NCBI GenBank assembly: GCA_965267405.1
Contig: OZ253954.1
Location: forward strand, 62,001-126,000
Reading direction: 5' to 3'
Source: JAPPOI01 sp028818055
GTDB taxonomy: Bacteria; Pseudomonadota; Alphaproteobacteria; Rhodobacterales; Rhodobacteraceae
DNA length: 64,000 bases
A program made the translations under genes and the position numbers. Under the pieces are notes generated by a model. That model saw only the letters and a list, made by a program, of their open reading frames with translations, was not told where the DNA came from and searched no databases. The stretch's first letter is position 1; every line of letters begins with the position of its first letter. Below, one piece after another: positions 25,212 through 34,058 of the stretch.

Positions 25212-28200
25212 CTATTCGGCCGCAAGTTCGGCCTTTGCGTTTTGCCCGCGCCAGATGGCATCAGGCAGAAGTGGATCAGTGATCGCGTCAAAGATGGTTC
25301 GATAGTCCGGCTCGGCCATCAACGCTGCGATCCGGTCTTTGTGCCATTTGACGGCCTCCATATGGAGGCCCGCCAGTTCTTCATCCGCCATCAGCCGCGC
25401 CAACTCTTCCTTCGCGCGCGGCAGTCTAGCGTGAATCGATGTGTCCGCTTCCGTCGCGTAGTTTCGCGCGGCCCAGTATGCGACGCCTTGATCCTGATCA
25501 ACATGATTAATGCGCCCACGCTGACGCTTTACCAAGAAACTGTCAGCGTGCCGCAGGACATAATGATTCAACGTGACCAGATCGTATCCGATGGTGTCTT
25601 TACGCGAAAACCACTCGTTTTTCTGTGTGACCCGATCGGGCATGACCCGACCCGAGCCATTCACCCAACGCACTTCTTCAACACGGTTTTTGTTCAGATC
25701 AAGTGGACGATGGACACCGAGTTTTCCGAATGGACCGTCGGTGCGGTAGAAACTTTTAAAGCCCCATCCCAAGCGCGGTTTCGGCAAATACTTTGGTGCA
25801 CATGCGGTAAAGACTTCTGTTTGCCAAACATCATCATAGCGGTCGAGACCGCGATTTCCGAAAAACCTCCAGGTCATCGAGATGACATTTGGATCGTTGG
25901 AAGCCTTCAGCAGGTCATGAAATGTCCCGTCGCCGACATGAATATTGACGAACTCGTCAACATCAATGACGCCAACCCAGTCTGCGGTGATGACCTCGGG
26001 ACGGATCGCCGCATCGTTGAGCGCGCCACGTTGCGGTTTTTGCCCGCCTTCCCGATTGAAAGGATTATCCAGCCGCGTCACATATCCCAACACCCCAAGT
26101 CGGTCCAAAATGGCGTTGGTCTGGTCGTCGCAATCATTCGTGTAGATCAGGAAATGCGTCACACCGATTGAAAGGTGGTACGCAATCCACTCCAAGATGA
26201 AACATCCCTCGTTCTTCATTGAAGAAATGATAACGATACGCTCCGCGGGAGGCGGTGCGGCAAGTGGAGTCAGCATTCGCTGTTTTGGCTGAATACGTGC
26301 CATCAGGTTTTTGAATGCTGTGTCGGCTTCGACGCCCGTCGCAGGTGGGTCGTCTTCTCTTTGGCTACGCAGCGCCGAACGCGATACTTTGCGAAGCTTG
26401 GTTTTCTCAATCGGAGATGCCTTGGGCAAAACCACATCCTCGATATCGAACCGCAGAGGTTCGTTCGACAAATGGTCAAACAGCGTCTGTTCTCGTGGGT
26501 TGGTTTTCAACTGCTCGATGCGAGCCTTGTGCCAAGCCACGGAAAGTTTGTGTAAGGGCCCAAGCACTGGGTCATTGGTAAACTCGTCGCGAATGGTCCC
26601 TGCGGCTTCCCATCGTTTGGAAATTGAGGTGTCTTCCTCATCATTCCGGTTGAAGGCCTGCCAGTAATCCACGCCTTGTTCACGTGCGATGTGATTGGTT
26701 CGCCCACGATCGCGCTTCACCAAGAAGCTTTCCACCGACCGCGTTGCATAGTGATTTAGCGTTACAAGGTCGTAGCCCCACGAGTTCTTGGATGATCGCC
26801 AGCCTTCTTCAAGATAGCTGTCAGGCATTTGTTTGCCAGAACCGTTAGTCCAATGGGGCATTGAGCCTACAGGTTCATGAGGGCGATGGACACCGAGACG
26901 GGCAAAGGGCGCACCTTTGCGTTGAATTGTTTTGAACCCCCAAGCCTGGTGTGGCCGGCGCAGGTGATGCTGTGCACCGCGTGTGAACCGCAATGGCATC
27001 GGTTCGTCTTCATAGGCAACATGACCTGATGTGCCAAAAAGGCGCCAGGTCATTGAGATCATGTCAGGATCACCGCAAGCGTTGAACAGGGTTTCCAACG
27101 TGCCGTCGCCGACATGGATGTTGATGTATTCGTCAACGTCAAAAACGATAACCGCATCTGCGTTGCTGACGACGCGCTGTCCCATGGCGTGAGCCAAAGC
27201 GACCCTTTGCGGACGCTCGCCAGAAACCGCTGGATTGTCGATCCGTGTGACAAGGCCCCGTTCTGAAAGTGCGTCGAGGATTTCTACCGTCGGATCGTCA
27301 CAGTCGTTTGTGTAAACTAGAAAGTGTGTCACTCCGATTGCCAAGTGATAGGCAATCCAATCAAGAATGAATGGCCCCTCGTTGCGCATGGTGGTGACAG
27401 CGACGACTCGATCCAACGGTCGTACGGTTGGAACGGGTTCACCATCCTCAACTTTTGCAGTCGTGTACGATTTGCGTCCTTCCGCGACCTCACGGAAAAC
27501 GCGTTCCTTTTCGCCATCCGGGTTCAAAGGAGGCGAGTCTTTCAAAGGCGCCAAAAGCGGATTGATCCGGTGCTTCAACAAAAGCTGCCCCAAAACCGAC
27601 TCGGGATGCGGCACCCCTTCGTGCTTGGTGACCAAAGCCCGTCGCATGCGGCGTCCATAAAGGTGGATCGACAATGTCTCATCGGTCACAAAGCGCTCGC
27701 GTTTGATGTGGTTCGGGTCCAGCATCTTGCGGCGCTTTTCATATGGATACGGATAAAGCACCCTGTGACCGCGGGTGAACTTCACGTCTCCTGTCTCATG
27801 CAGGAAGTACGTCACTGCATGTGGGCCCCAAACGCCCCAAGGCTGCTCTCCGGCGTGAACTTTTCCCCCAGTTGCAATCGCTTCCCGCAGAGGGCGACCG
27901 CGCCCACCGGCATAGCGCTCCATCCACAGCGGAACTGAATAGGCGTCGGACGTGTGCTCGATCAACCGGGCAAGCGTCGCACTATCTTCGGGAAGTGCCA
28001 GCACACCGCCATTGATGTCTCGCTCACCTTCCCAACCATGCAAGTGACCGTCCCATGTTCGGAACCGACGCATGCAATAGGCATCGGTATCAGCCCAAAT
28101 TATTCCCGGATGCTGTTTGAGCAGTCGATAGCGGAAAAAGTCCGAATGCAACGCAGGCGAGCCGGTACCTGCGTGCACCAGAAATCCCTCTTCCGGACAG

Positions 28201-28364
28201 ATTTCGTTGGCATCCCGCAGCTCGACCCCGTCAGGTACATTCTCGACCGGGTCATAGCTGTAGAAAACAACTTCGTGCCCGATGTCCAAAAACGATTGCA
28301 CGCACAGAAGCTCGAGGTAGCTCAATCGCCCCCGCATCCATAGCATTGCAATTTGATGATCCAT
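25212..28364 (-). CDS. Three-domain glycosyltransferase-like protein with tandem GT2/GT92-type repeats
   Basis: A 1050-residue cytoplasmic protein with three glycosyltransferase-type parts. Residues ~1-260 resemble the DXD sugar-binding family (GT32-like): SDFFRYRLLKQHPGIIWADTDAY. Residues ~318-640 and ~709-1020 are two similar GT2/GT92-type domains, each starting with MRNEG/MKNEG, FILxWIAYHLxIGVTHFL, YTNDCDD, then DVDEYIN or DVDEFVN with HVGDGT, NGSG, and a final TLNHY with SFLVKRxRGRxNH. The linker is Pro- and basic-rich. Start: ATG 28364 chosen over TTG 28394. No export signal or membrane span. Related to the C-terminal half of the protein at 46908. Probably makes surface polysaccharide, but acceptor and donor are unknown. 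Confidence 0.85.
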   Translation of the reverse strand: MDHQIAMLWMRGRLSYLELLCVQSFLDIGHEVVFYSYDPVENVPDGVELRDANEICPEEGFLVHAGTGSPALHSDFFRYRLLKQHPGIIWADTDAYCMRRFRTWDGHLHGWEGERDINGGVLALPEDSATLARLIEHTSDAYSVPLWMERYAGGRGRPLREAIATGGKVHAGEQPWGVWGPHAVTYFLHETGDVKFTRGHRVLYPYPYEKRRKMLDPNHIKRERFVTDETLSIHLYGRRMRRALVTKHEGVPHPESVLGQLLLKHRINPLLAPLKDSPPLNPDGEKERVFREVAEGRKSYTTAKVEDGEPVPTVRPLDRVVAVTTMRNEGPFILDWIAYHLAIGVTHFLVYTNDCDDPTVEILDALSERGLVTRIDNPAVSGERPQRVALAHAMGQRVVSNADAVIVFDVDEYINIHVGDGTLETLFNACGDPDMISMTWRLFGTSGHVAYEDEPMPLRFTRGAQHHLRRPHQAWGFKTIQRKGAPFARLGVHRPHEPVGSMPHWTNGSGKQMPDSYLEEGWRSSKNSWGYDLVTLNHYATRSVESFLVKRDRGRTNHIAREQGVDYWQAFNRNDEEDTSISKRWEAAGTIRDEFTNDPVLGPLHKLSVAWHKARIEQLKTNPREQTLFDHLSNEPLRFDIEDVVLPKASPIEKTKLRKVSRSALRSQREDDPPATGVEADTAFKNLMARIQPKQRMLTPLAAPPPAERIVIISSMKNEGCFILEWIAYHLSIGVTHFLIYTNDCDDQTNAILDRLGVLGYVTRLDNPFNREGGQKPQRGALNDAAIRPEVITADWVGVIDVDEFVNIHVGDGTFHDLLKASNDPNVISMTWRFFGNRGLDRYDDVWQTEVFTACAPKYLPKPRLGWGFKSFYRTDGPFGKLGVHRPLDLNKNRVEEVRWVNGSGRVMPDRVTQKNEWFSRKDTIGYDLVTLNHYVLRHADSFLVKRQRGRINHVDQDQGVAYWAARNYATEADTSIHARLPRAKEELARLMADEELAGLHMEAVKWHKDRIAALMAEPDYRTIFDAITDPLLPDAIWRGQNAKAELAAE

Positions 28365-28436
28365 TCGTCTGCCCGGGCCATCTTGTTTTCCCAAGACTAG
28401 CCCAAGGAATGGTCCATGCCAAACGACTTCCTTGGG

Positions 28437-29597
28437 TTAATTCGCCAAAGGCAATCGGCTTTCCGCCAACTCAACCCAATAAGAACAACCCGCAGGTATC
28501 GCCTCGTCATTGAAGTTGTACGCAGGATGGTGAAGCGGCGCGGCTTCGCCAATTCCCATATGGATGTACGCACCGGGTCGTTCTTCCAACATGTAGGAAA
28601 AGTCTTCGCCCCACATGTAAATAGGAGCTTCACCGCAATTTCCTGCAACGTTCTCTGCAGCCTCTGCCGCAAATGTCGTTTCTTTGGCTGCATTGAAGAC
28701 AACGGGGTAGCCGGGCTGAATTCCGACATTTGCCTCTGCGCCATGAGCAACGGCGATTCCACCGGCAACTTCTGCAACCTTTTCCCGAACCAATTCACGT
28801 GTTTCGGAATCCAATGTTCGGATCGTGCCTTTCAGTTCAACCTCTTCCGAGATCACGTTGAAGCTGTCTGTCTTGGTGAGAAACGTTGTCACAGATACGA
28901 CTGCCATTTTCACAGGATCGACGTTGCGTGAGACAATTGATTGAAGCCCAACGACGATTTGTGCGGCCACGTATGTGGCATCAACCGTCTGATGCGGTTG
29001 TGCGGCGTGACCTCCGTGCCCTTTGACCGATATATGGAGCTCATCTGTTGATGCGTAGAATGCACCGGGTCTGATTGCGAATGTGCCCGCGTCCATGCCC
29101 GGGACATTGTGCATTCCGTAGACTTCATCGATTGAAAAGCGATCCATCATTCCGTCGGCACACATTTCGCGACCACCACCGCCACCTTCTTCAGCAGGCT
29201 GAAAGATTATGGCGACACGCCCGGAGAAATTTCGGGTTTCTGACAGATACTTGGCTGCTCCCAGCAGCATCGCCGTATGTCCATCGTGCCCACAAGCGTG
29301 CATTTTACCCGGTTCAGTGCTTGCGTATTCAACGCCGGTTTCTTCCAGAATCGGCAGCGCATCCATGTCTGCGCGAAGCCCAACTGTACGACCCGCTTCT
29401 CTTCCATTGATAATGCCGACGACACCGGTTCGACCGATCCCAGTTACTACCTCATCACAGCCAAACTCTTGCAACTTCTCCGCGACGAAAGCCGACGTGC
29501 GATGCGTATCGAATTGTAATTCAGGGTGGGCATGCAGATCTCGGCGCCATGCCGTGATCTCGTCATGAAGTTCCGCGAAGCGATTGCGGATTGGCAT
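28437..29597 (-). CDS. M20 amidohydrolase (hippurate hydrolase type)
   Basis: A 386-residue M20D amidohydrolase that removes acyl groups from N-acyl amino acids or related amides. Motifs are TVGLRADMDALPI, MHACGHDGHTAMLLG (metal ligands Cys/His), IFQPAEEGGGGG (catalytic Glu) and the late ligand in WGEDFSYMLEERPGAYIHMG. It differs from the M20 dipeptidase at 8104 in lacking the GRGxxDxKG motif. It lies 72 bases upstream of the large glycosyltransferase gene on the same strand. Confidence 0.93.
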   Translation of the reverse strand: MPIRNRFAELHDEITAWRRDLHAHPELQFDTHRTSAFVAEKLQEFGCDEVVTGIGRTGVVGIINGREAGRTVGLRADMDALPILEETGVEYASTEPGKMHACGHDGHTAMLLGAAKYLSETRNFSGRVAIIFQPAEEGGGGGREMCADGMMDRFSIDEVYGMHNVPGMDAGTFAIRPGAFYASTDELHISVKGHGGHAAQPHQTVDATYVAAQIVVGLQSIVSRNVDPVKMAVVSVTTFLTKTDSFNVISEEVELKGTIRTLDSETRELVREKVAEVAGGIAVAHGAEANVGIQPGYPVVFNAAKETTFAAEAAENVAGNCGEAPIYMWGEDFSYMLEERPGAYIHMGIGEAAPLHHPAYNFNDEAIPAGCSYWVELAESRLPLAN

Positions 29598-29653
29598 AGC
29601 GCGTCTCCCAAGTCAGGACGAAGGTTTGTTCACTGTCGATATATGCTCCGCAG

Positions 29654-29687
29654 AGCAGAAAAAGAAAGTGGGGGCGAATGCCCCCAC
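29654..29687 (-). terminator. Rho-independent terminator downstream of bioY
   Basis: On the minus strand GTGGGGG (29687-29681) pairs with CCCCCAC (29674-29668) across a short loop and is followed by TTTCTTTTTCT. It ends bioY transcription 33 bases after its stop, before the amidohydrolase gene begins. Confidence 0.88.
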
Positions 29688-29719
29688 GCTAATTCCTACT
29701 GGAACTCAGTAAGAAATAA

Positions 29720-30361
29720 TCAGGCGCGCGCGTCGCCTACCAGGCGCCAGATCACCGGGAATGCCACTACAGCGATGACCAGCTTCAGGGCATCAACCCA
29801 AATGAAGGTTTTCACGCCATAGGCATACCAGTTTTCCCAACCGAACCCCATGAACGCGCCCTCGCCGCCCAAGCCGCCAAGCAGTCCGAAACCAGAGCTC
29901 AGCCAAACAACGCCGGGGACGTATACGGCGACGATTCCAACCGCCATGGCACCCGCCATAGTGATCGGCGAGCGATCCCAGCCTGCCCGCGCCAAAACAC
30001 CAACCAGATATGCTGCAATCAGGAAGCCAAGAAGATAACCGCCTGTCGGTCCAAGAACGTATGCAAGGCCAATGCCTTTCTCAGGCGTACCCGCGAAGAC
30101 CGGAAGTCCCTGAATTCCAAGGAAGAGATAAGACGCCACAGTCGCGGCACCCAAACGTGGGCCGTATGCTGCGCCAATGACCATGACCACCAGCATTTGC
30201 AGTGTGACCGGAACAGGCACTGTCGCGATCTGAACTTTGGCTGAAACCCAAAGGGCAATCACGCCGGCCACCAGAAGCGCCGCGCGCTTGATCCAAACCT
30301 GGCTGCCCTCGGCTGCCCAAATCACGTCTGTAAGAACAGGACGCGCGCTCATCGTTGTCAT
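29720..30361 (-). CDS. bioY: Biotin transporter S component BioY
   Basis: The substrate-binding membrane subunit of an ECF-type biotin importer, sometimes able to work alone. It has 213 residues and about six membrane spans. The BioY signatures are GAAYGPRLGAATVASYLFLGIQGLPVFAG and YVLGPTGGYLLGF (given here as part of the core around residues 60-130). I chose ATG 30361 with AGGGAT upstream; the frame extends to 30427 but without a better site. No bioM or bioN genes are beside it, so it is a solitary BioY or shares an energising module elsewhere. Confidence 0.94.
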   Translation of the reverse strand: MTTMSARPVLTDVIWAAEGSQVWIKRAALLVAGVIALWVSAKVQIATVPVPVTLQMLVVMVIGAAYGPRLGAATVASYLFLGIQGLPVFAGTPEKGIGLAYVLGPTGGYLLGFLIAAYLVGVLARAGWDRSPITMAGAMAVGIVAVYVPGVVWLSSGFGLLGGLGGEGAFMGFGWENWYAYGVKTFIWVDALKLVIAVVAFPVIWRLVGDARA

Positions 30362-30436
30362 CGGGGTATCCCTTCTTCGTTGTCCGTTGCGCGGCTTATC
30401 GCATTCCACTTTGCGATGGGCAAGCAATCTGAGCGG

Positions 30437-30868
30437 TCAAACTGCGGCCCTGCGCGTGAAATGCGACGTCATGACATACGATTTACGCGGCCCTTCCACG
30501 GTCCAAACCGTCGACCAAGTAGGAAAATCACGCAAATCATAGGCCACCTGATAGCGATCAGGATCGCAAAGGTGCACGGTTTCATGAATGTCAGCCCCCA
30601 AAGGCACAGAATGGAATGGGCGCATGTCGTCAAACGCCACATCAAGCCGTCCCTCGTTGGCCGACCAGATGTAGCTACGGGTTGCTCTTAGTCCTTGCGC
30701 TGCTCCCCCCGGCGTCATGATACCTTCTTCTTGCTGCACGAGTCGCCCGCCCGAGCGCCGGAAATCCGCCCGACCTTCGAATGTATCCACCCGACCGTCG
30801 CTGTGTTGCACGCGTCGCGACACCGTCCACAAGCCTTCAAGCGCAGCCAATGAAGGAATTCCCGCCAT
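30437..30868 (-). CDS. DUF6314 family protein
   Basis: A 143-residue soluble protein of unknown function matching the DUF6314 pattern: an N-terminal LEGLWTVSRRVQH, a beta-barrel-like series with GRADFRRSGGRLVQQEEG, YIWSANEGRLDVAFDD and FHSVPLG, and a C-terminal YDLRDFPTWSTVW followed by a MTSHF strand. The pattern suggests a small lipocalin-like barrel, but no ligand is known. It is 75 bases upstream of bioY on the same strand and divergent from purB. Confidence 0.78.
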   Translation of the reverse strand: MAGIPSLAALEGLWTVSRRVQHSDGRVDTFEGRADFRRSGGRLVQQEEGIMTPGGAAQGLRATRSYIWSANEGRLDVAFDDMRPFHSVPLGADIHETVHLCDPDRYQVAYDLRDFPTWSTVWTVEGPRKSYVMTSHFTRRAAV

Positions 30869-30965
30869 TCCATCCCGCCCACACTGGGCGCTCCTTGTCG
30901 TTTAGCACGCACCAGTCTAAACGCTGAGCGCAGTTAGATACCAGCGCTCAGAAAGGCCCGACGCA

Positions 30966-32273
30966 ATGATCCCTCGCTACGCTCGCCCAGACATGGTTTC
31001 CATTTGGTCACCCGAAACCAAGTTCCGGATCTGGTATGAAATCGAAGCGCACGCTTGTGATGCGATGGCCGATCTTGGAGTGATCCCAAAAGAGAACGCC
31101 GAGGCTGTTTGGAAGGCCAAGGACGTTGAATTTGATGTCGCCCGGATCGACGAGATCGAGGCCGTGACCAAACATGACGTCATCGCTTTCCTAACCCATC
31201 TTGCTGAAATTATCGGAAACGACGAAGCGCGCTTCGTACACCAGGGCATGACGTCTTCGGATGTTCTCGACACGACATTGAACATCCAGCTAACACGCGC
31301 TGCCGATATTCTGATTGCCGACATGGAAGCCTTGCTGGCGGCTTTGAAGCGTCGGGCGCATGAGCACAAGATGGACGTTCGGATCGGTCGTAGCCATGGC
31401 ATCCACGCCGAACCAGTAACAATGGGATTAACCTTCGCTCGATTCTATGCGGAAATGGATCGCAACCTTGGCCGCCTGAGAGCTGCACGAGCCGAAATCG
31501 CGACAGGCGCCATTTCTGGCGCAGTCGGAACATTCGCCAACATCGATCCGGCTGTTGAGGCACACGTGTGCGACAAGCTGGGGCTCGAGCCTGAACCAAT
31601 TAGTACGCAGGTTATTCCGCGCGATCGTCATGCAATGTTCTTTGCGACGCTTGGCGTCATTGCCAGTTCGATCGAAAACATCGCTGTAGAAATCCGCCAC
31701 ATGCAGCGGACTGAAGTTCTGGAAGCGGAAGAGTTCTTTTCGAAGGGCCAAAAAGGCTCAAGCGCAATGCCGCACAAGCGCAATCCAGTGCTGACCGAGA
31801 ACCTGACAGGGCTTGCGCGACTGGTGCGTATGTCCGTCGTTCCAGCGATGGAGAACGTTGCACTTTGGCATGAACGCGACATTTCACACTCGTCCGTTGA
31901 ACGCGGGATCGGGCCGGACGCTACCATCCACCTCGACTTTGCGCTCGCACGCTTGACCGGAGTGATCGAAAAGCTCGTAGTTTATCCAGACAATATGATG
32001 AACAATCTCAACAAGTTCCGTGGTCTTGTTCATTCGCAACGCGTTCTTCTGGCCCTGACACAAAAAGGCGTCAGCCGCGAAGATGCGTACAAGCTTGTAC
32101 AGCGTAATGCGATGAAGGTCTGGGAAGACGGCAAAGATTTCATGACCGAACTGAAAGCAGACGCCGAAGTGACTGCGGCACTTTCGAACGATGAAATCGA
32201 GGAAAAGTTCGATCTTGGCTACCATACCAAGAACGTGGACACGATATTCGCCCGGGTTTTCGAAAACAAATGA
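30966..32273 (+). CDS. purB: Adenylosuccinate lyase
   Basis: It acts twice in purine synthesis, splitting fumarate from SAICAR and from adenylosuccinate. The 435 residues match the shorter bacterial type. The fumarase-superfamily signature is GQKGSSAMPHKRNP, with the catalytic His region TSSDVLDTTLNIQL and RIGRSHGIHAEP upstream. The start has AGGCCCGACGCA before the ATG, a modest site. It is divergent from the DUF6314 gene across 97 bases. Confidence 0.97.
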   Translation: MIPRYARPDMVSIWSPETKFRIWYEIEAHACDAMADLGVIPKENAEAVWKAKDVEFDVARIDEIEAVTKHDVIAFLTHLAEIIGNDEARFVHQGMTSSDVLDTTLNIQLTRAADILIADMEALLAALKRRAHEHKMDVRIGRSHGIHAEPVTMGLTFARFYAEMDRNLGRLRAARAEIATGAISGAVGTFANIDPAVEAHVCDKLGLEPEPISTQVIPRDRHAMFFATLGVIASSIENIAVEIRHMQRTEVLEAEEFFSKGQKGSSAMPHKRNPVLTENLTGLARLVRMSVVPAMENVALWHERDISHSSVERGIGPDATIHLDFALARLTGVIEKLVVYPDNMMNNLNKFRGLVHSQRVLLALTQKGVSREDAYKLVQRNAMKVWEDGKDFMTELKADAEVTAALSNDEIEEKFDLGYHTKNVDTIFARVFENK

Positions 32274-32346
32274 CCGGCCATAAAGTTGTGAATTGACGGA
32301 TTCTGGGCCCGTGCTAGCTTTAGCGACATCAATAGGAGGACTATTT

Positions 32347-32520
32347 ATGAAGACTTCTTTGATGATCGCGGCCGTAGCGGCATTGATGTCGCCCACGATT
32401 GCATCTGCCATGGGAGGCTGCTCAGGCAGTCATTCGCAGTCAGCGGAAACGACAATGTCGTGTGCCGAAGGCATGGTGTTTGACACTGAAAACCAACGTT
32501 GCGTCCCCACGACAGGTTAA
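32347..32520 (+). CDS. Small secreted protein with two-cysteine motif
   Basis: A 57-residue exported protein, start supported by AGGAGG and a clean signal peptide (MKTSLMIAAVAALMSPTIASA). The mature part is ~36 residues with CSGSHSQSAETTMSC and ends CAEGMVFDTENQRCVPTTG. The last segment has the form CxxGxVFDxxxxxCVP, the same as in the next gene, and looks like a short disulfide-linked loop reminiscent of chitin-binding-type modules. Function unknown. The next gene starts 3 bases after its stop. Confidence 0.72.
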   Translation: MKTSLMIAAVAALMSPTIASAMGGCSGSHSQSAETTMSCAEGMVFDTENQRCVPTTG

Positions 32521-32523
32521 GGT

Positions 32524-33081
32524 TTGTTTGGTAAATTGCTGATAAATCTGGGAATTCGCTCGGCGCTAGCACCGAGCGTTTTCTTTACTCTGGTGTCCGC
32601 GCCAGCTTTCGCAGTTGGAACTGAAAGCGATCCGCCGAAACCGTCGGAGACCACCACCCAGTGTACTGATGGCGAGGTCTGGGACGCAAATACCGAGTCT
32701 TGTGTTCCCCCAGAAGAGTCGACCGAAGATCAGGCTGCTATTTTTCAAGATGCTCGGGAATTGGCTTGGTTCGGAGACGCTGACGAAGCTGTACGGGTTC
32801 TCGACACTCTGCCAACTGATGATCTGGTGCTGACGTACCGCGGATTTCTGGCAAGGTTATCGGGCGATTGGCTGGCTGCGGAAAGCTATTACCAAGCTGC
32901 ACTTAAAATGAACCCCGACAACATCCTTGCCCGCTCGTACTACGGTCAGGGGTTGGCTGAGATCGGTGAGATTGCGCTTGCCGAAGCGCAGCTGTCCGAG
33001 ATTCGCCGACGTGGCGGACGCCAAACTTGGGCAGAGCTGGCCTTGCGACTGACTTTGAGCCGCGCCGAACCCGCCTATTAA
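32524..33081 (+). CDS. Secreted TPR-containing protein sharing the two-cysteine motif
   Basis: A 185-residue exported protein. It begins at TTG 32524 (an in-frame TTG at 32536 is an alternative) with a signal peptide ending near SAPAFA. The mature N terminus has CTDGEVWDANTESCVPPEE, parallel to the tail of the previous protein. After an acidic linker come TPR-like helices (~85-175) with DWLAAESYYQAALKMNPDN and ARSYYGQGLAEIGEIALAE. TPRs mediate protein contacts, so it may be an envelope scaffold. The two genes probably form an operon and may bind or disulfide-link to the same partner. Confidence 0.78.
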   Translation: MFGKLLINLGIRSALAPSVFFTLVSAPAFAVGTESDPPKPSETTTQCTDGEVWDANTESCVPPEESTEDQAAIFQDARELAWFGDADEAVRVLDTLPTDDLVLTYRGFLARLSGDWLAAESYYQAALKMNPDNILARSYYGQGLAEIGEIALAEAQLSEIRRRGGRQTWAELALRLTLSRAEPAY

Positions 33082-33158
33082 CACCTTGATTGCTGTCGGT
33101 ACTTGTGCGGCTTCTTTTGCCCGCTTAGTTAGCGTGTGCAGGCGATTGATTGAGGCAC

Positions 33159-34058
33159 ATGTCGGATAGTCCGAAAATTACGGTTAAGGATCGTATCCAA
33201 GATCTGTTCGCGCGATCCCTTTTGGGAACGGCCCTACTCATCCCGTATGAAACACGCGTGCGTCTGGTTGGCTGGATCATGTCGACCATCGTTGCACCCC
33301 TTGCTGGTTGGCGGCGACGAATCCGAGAGAACCTGGAGTTGGTGGTGCCCGACCTGCCGCAGTCCGAGAAGGATGCGATAGTGCGCAATGTGCCTAACAA
33401 TGTTGGTCGCACATTGATTGAAATATACTCCGGGGAAGAGTTTCTTGATCGCGTAAGTGGTGCGCCACTTGAAGGTCCAGGACTTGCAGCCTTCGAGCGG
33501 GCGAAGACTGGTGAAAAACCGGTCGTTTTCCTGACCGCGCACATAGGCAACTATGACGTCGTGCGCGGAATGTTGGCGCGTTCGGGCGTTTCGTTGGCTG
33601 CTCTTTACAAGCCGATGACAAACCCTGCGTTCAACGAACACTACGTCAAAGCAATTTCAAAGATTTCGGTTCCAGTCTTCCCAACTGATAGCCGGGGTGT
33701 TCCGGCGCTGGTGAAGCACCTCAAGTTGGGCGGAGCGATTGGAATCGTTGCTGACGTCTCAGGCCGTAAAGCCCCAATCCTAAGCTTCTTTGGTCAGGAA
33801 GCACACACCGCGACATCGGCTGCAGAGTGGGCAATCAAATACGATGCCGACGTTATTCCGCTTTACGGTCTTCGTCAGGACGACGGTTTGAGCTTCAAAA
33901 TCCACATTGATGAACCAATCCCGCACGGCGACCCAGAGACGATGATGCAGGCGTACAATGACAGCGTCGAACGCATCACTCGCAGTCACATGGATCAATG
34001 GTTTTGGGTTCACAGACGATGGAAACTCGTCGATTGGTCGTTGCTTAATTCAGTTTAG
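33159..34058 (+). CDS. Lipid A lauroyl/myristoyl acyltransferase family (LpxL/HtrB-like)
   Basis: A 299-residue acyltransferase that adds a secondary acyl chain to lipid A, or a related lysophospholipid acyltransferase. The HxxxxD-type catalytic motif appears in FLTAHIGNYDVVRG, followed by ALYKPMTNP and FPTDSRGVPALVKHLK. The C terminus has WFWVHRRWK, typical of LpxL. GAGG lies 4 bases before ATG 33159. It converges with the DUF1223 gene, overlapping its last bases (34045-34058). Confidence 0.92.
   Translation: MSDSPKITVKDRIQDLFARSLLGTALLIPYETRVRLVGWIMSTIVAPLAGWRRRIRENLELVVPDLPQSEKDAIVRNVPNNVGRTLIEIYSGEEFLDRVSGAPLEGPGLAAFERAKTGEKPVVFLTAHIGNYDVVRGMLARSGVSLAALYKPMTNPAFNEHYVKAISKISVPVFPTDSRGVPALVKHLKLGGAIGIVADVSGRKAPILSFFGQEAHTATSAAEWAIKYDADVIPLYGLRQDDGLSFKIHIDEPIPHGDPETMMQAYNDSVERITRSHMDQWFWVHRRWKLVDWSLLNSV

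Noticed and set aside
25242..26171. 309-codon plus-strand frame opposite the large glycosyltransferase
   Set aside because: Antisense shadow of the third GT domain, which has clear family motifs on the minus strand.
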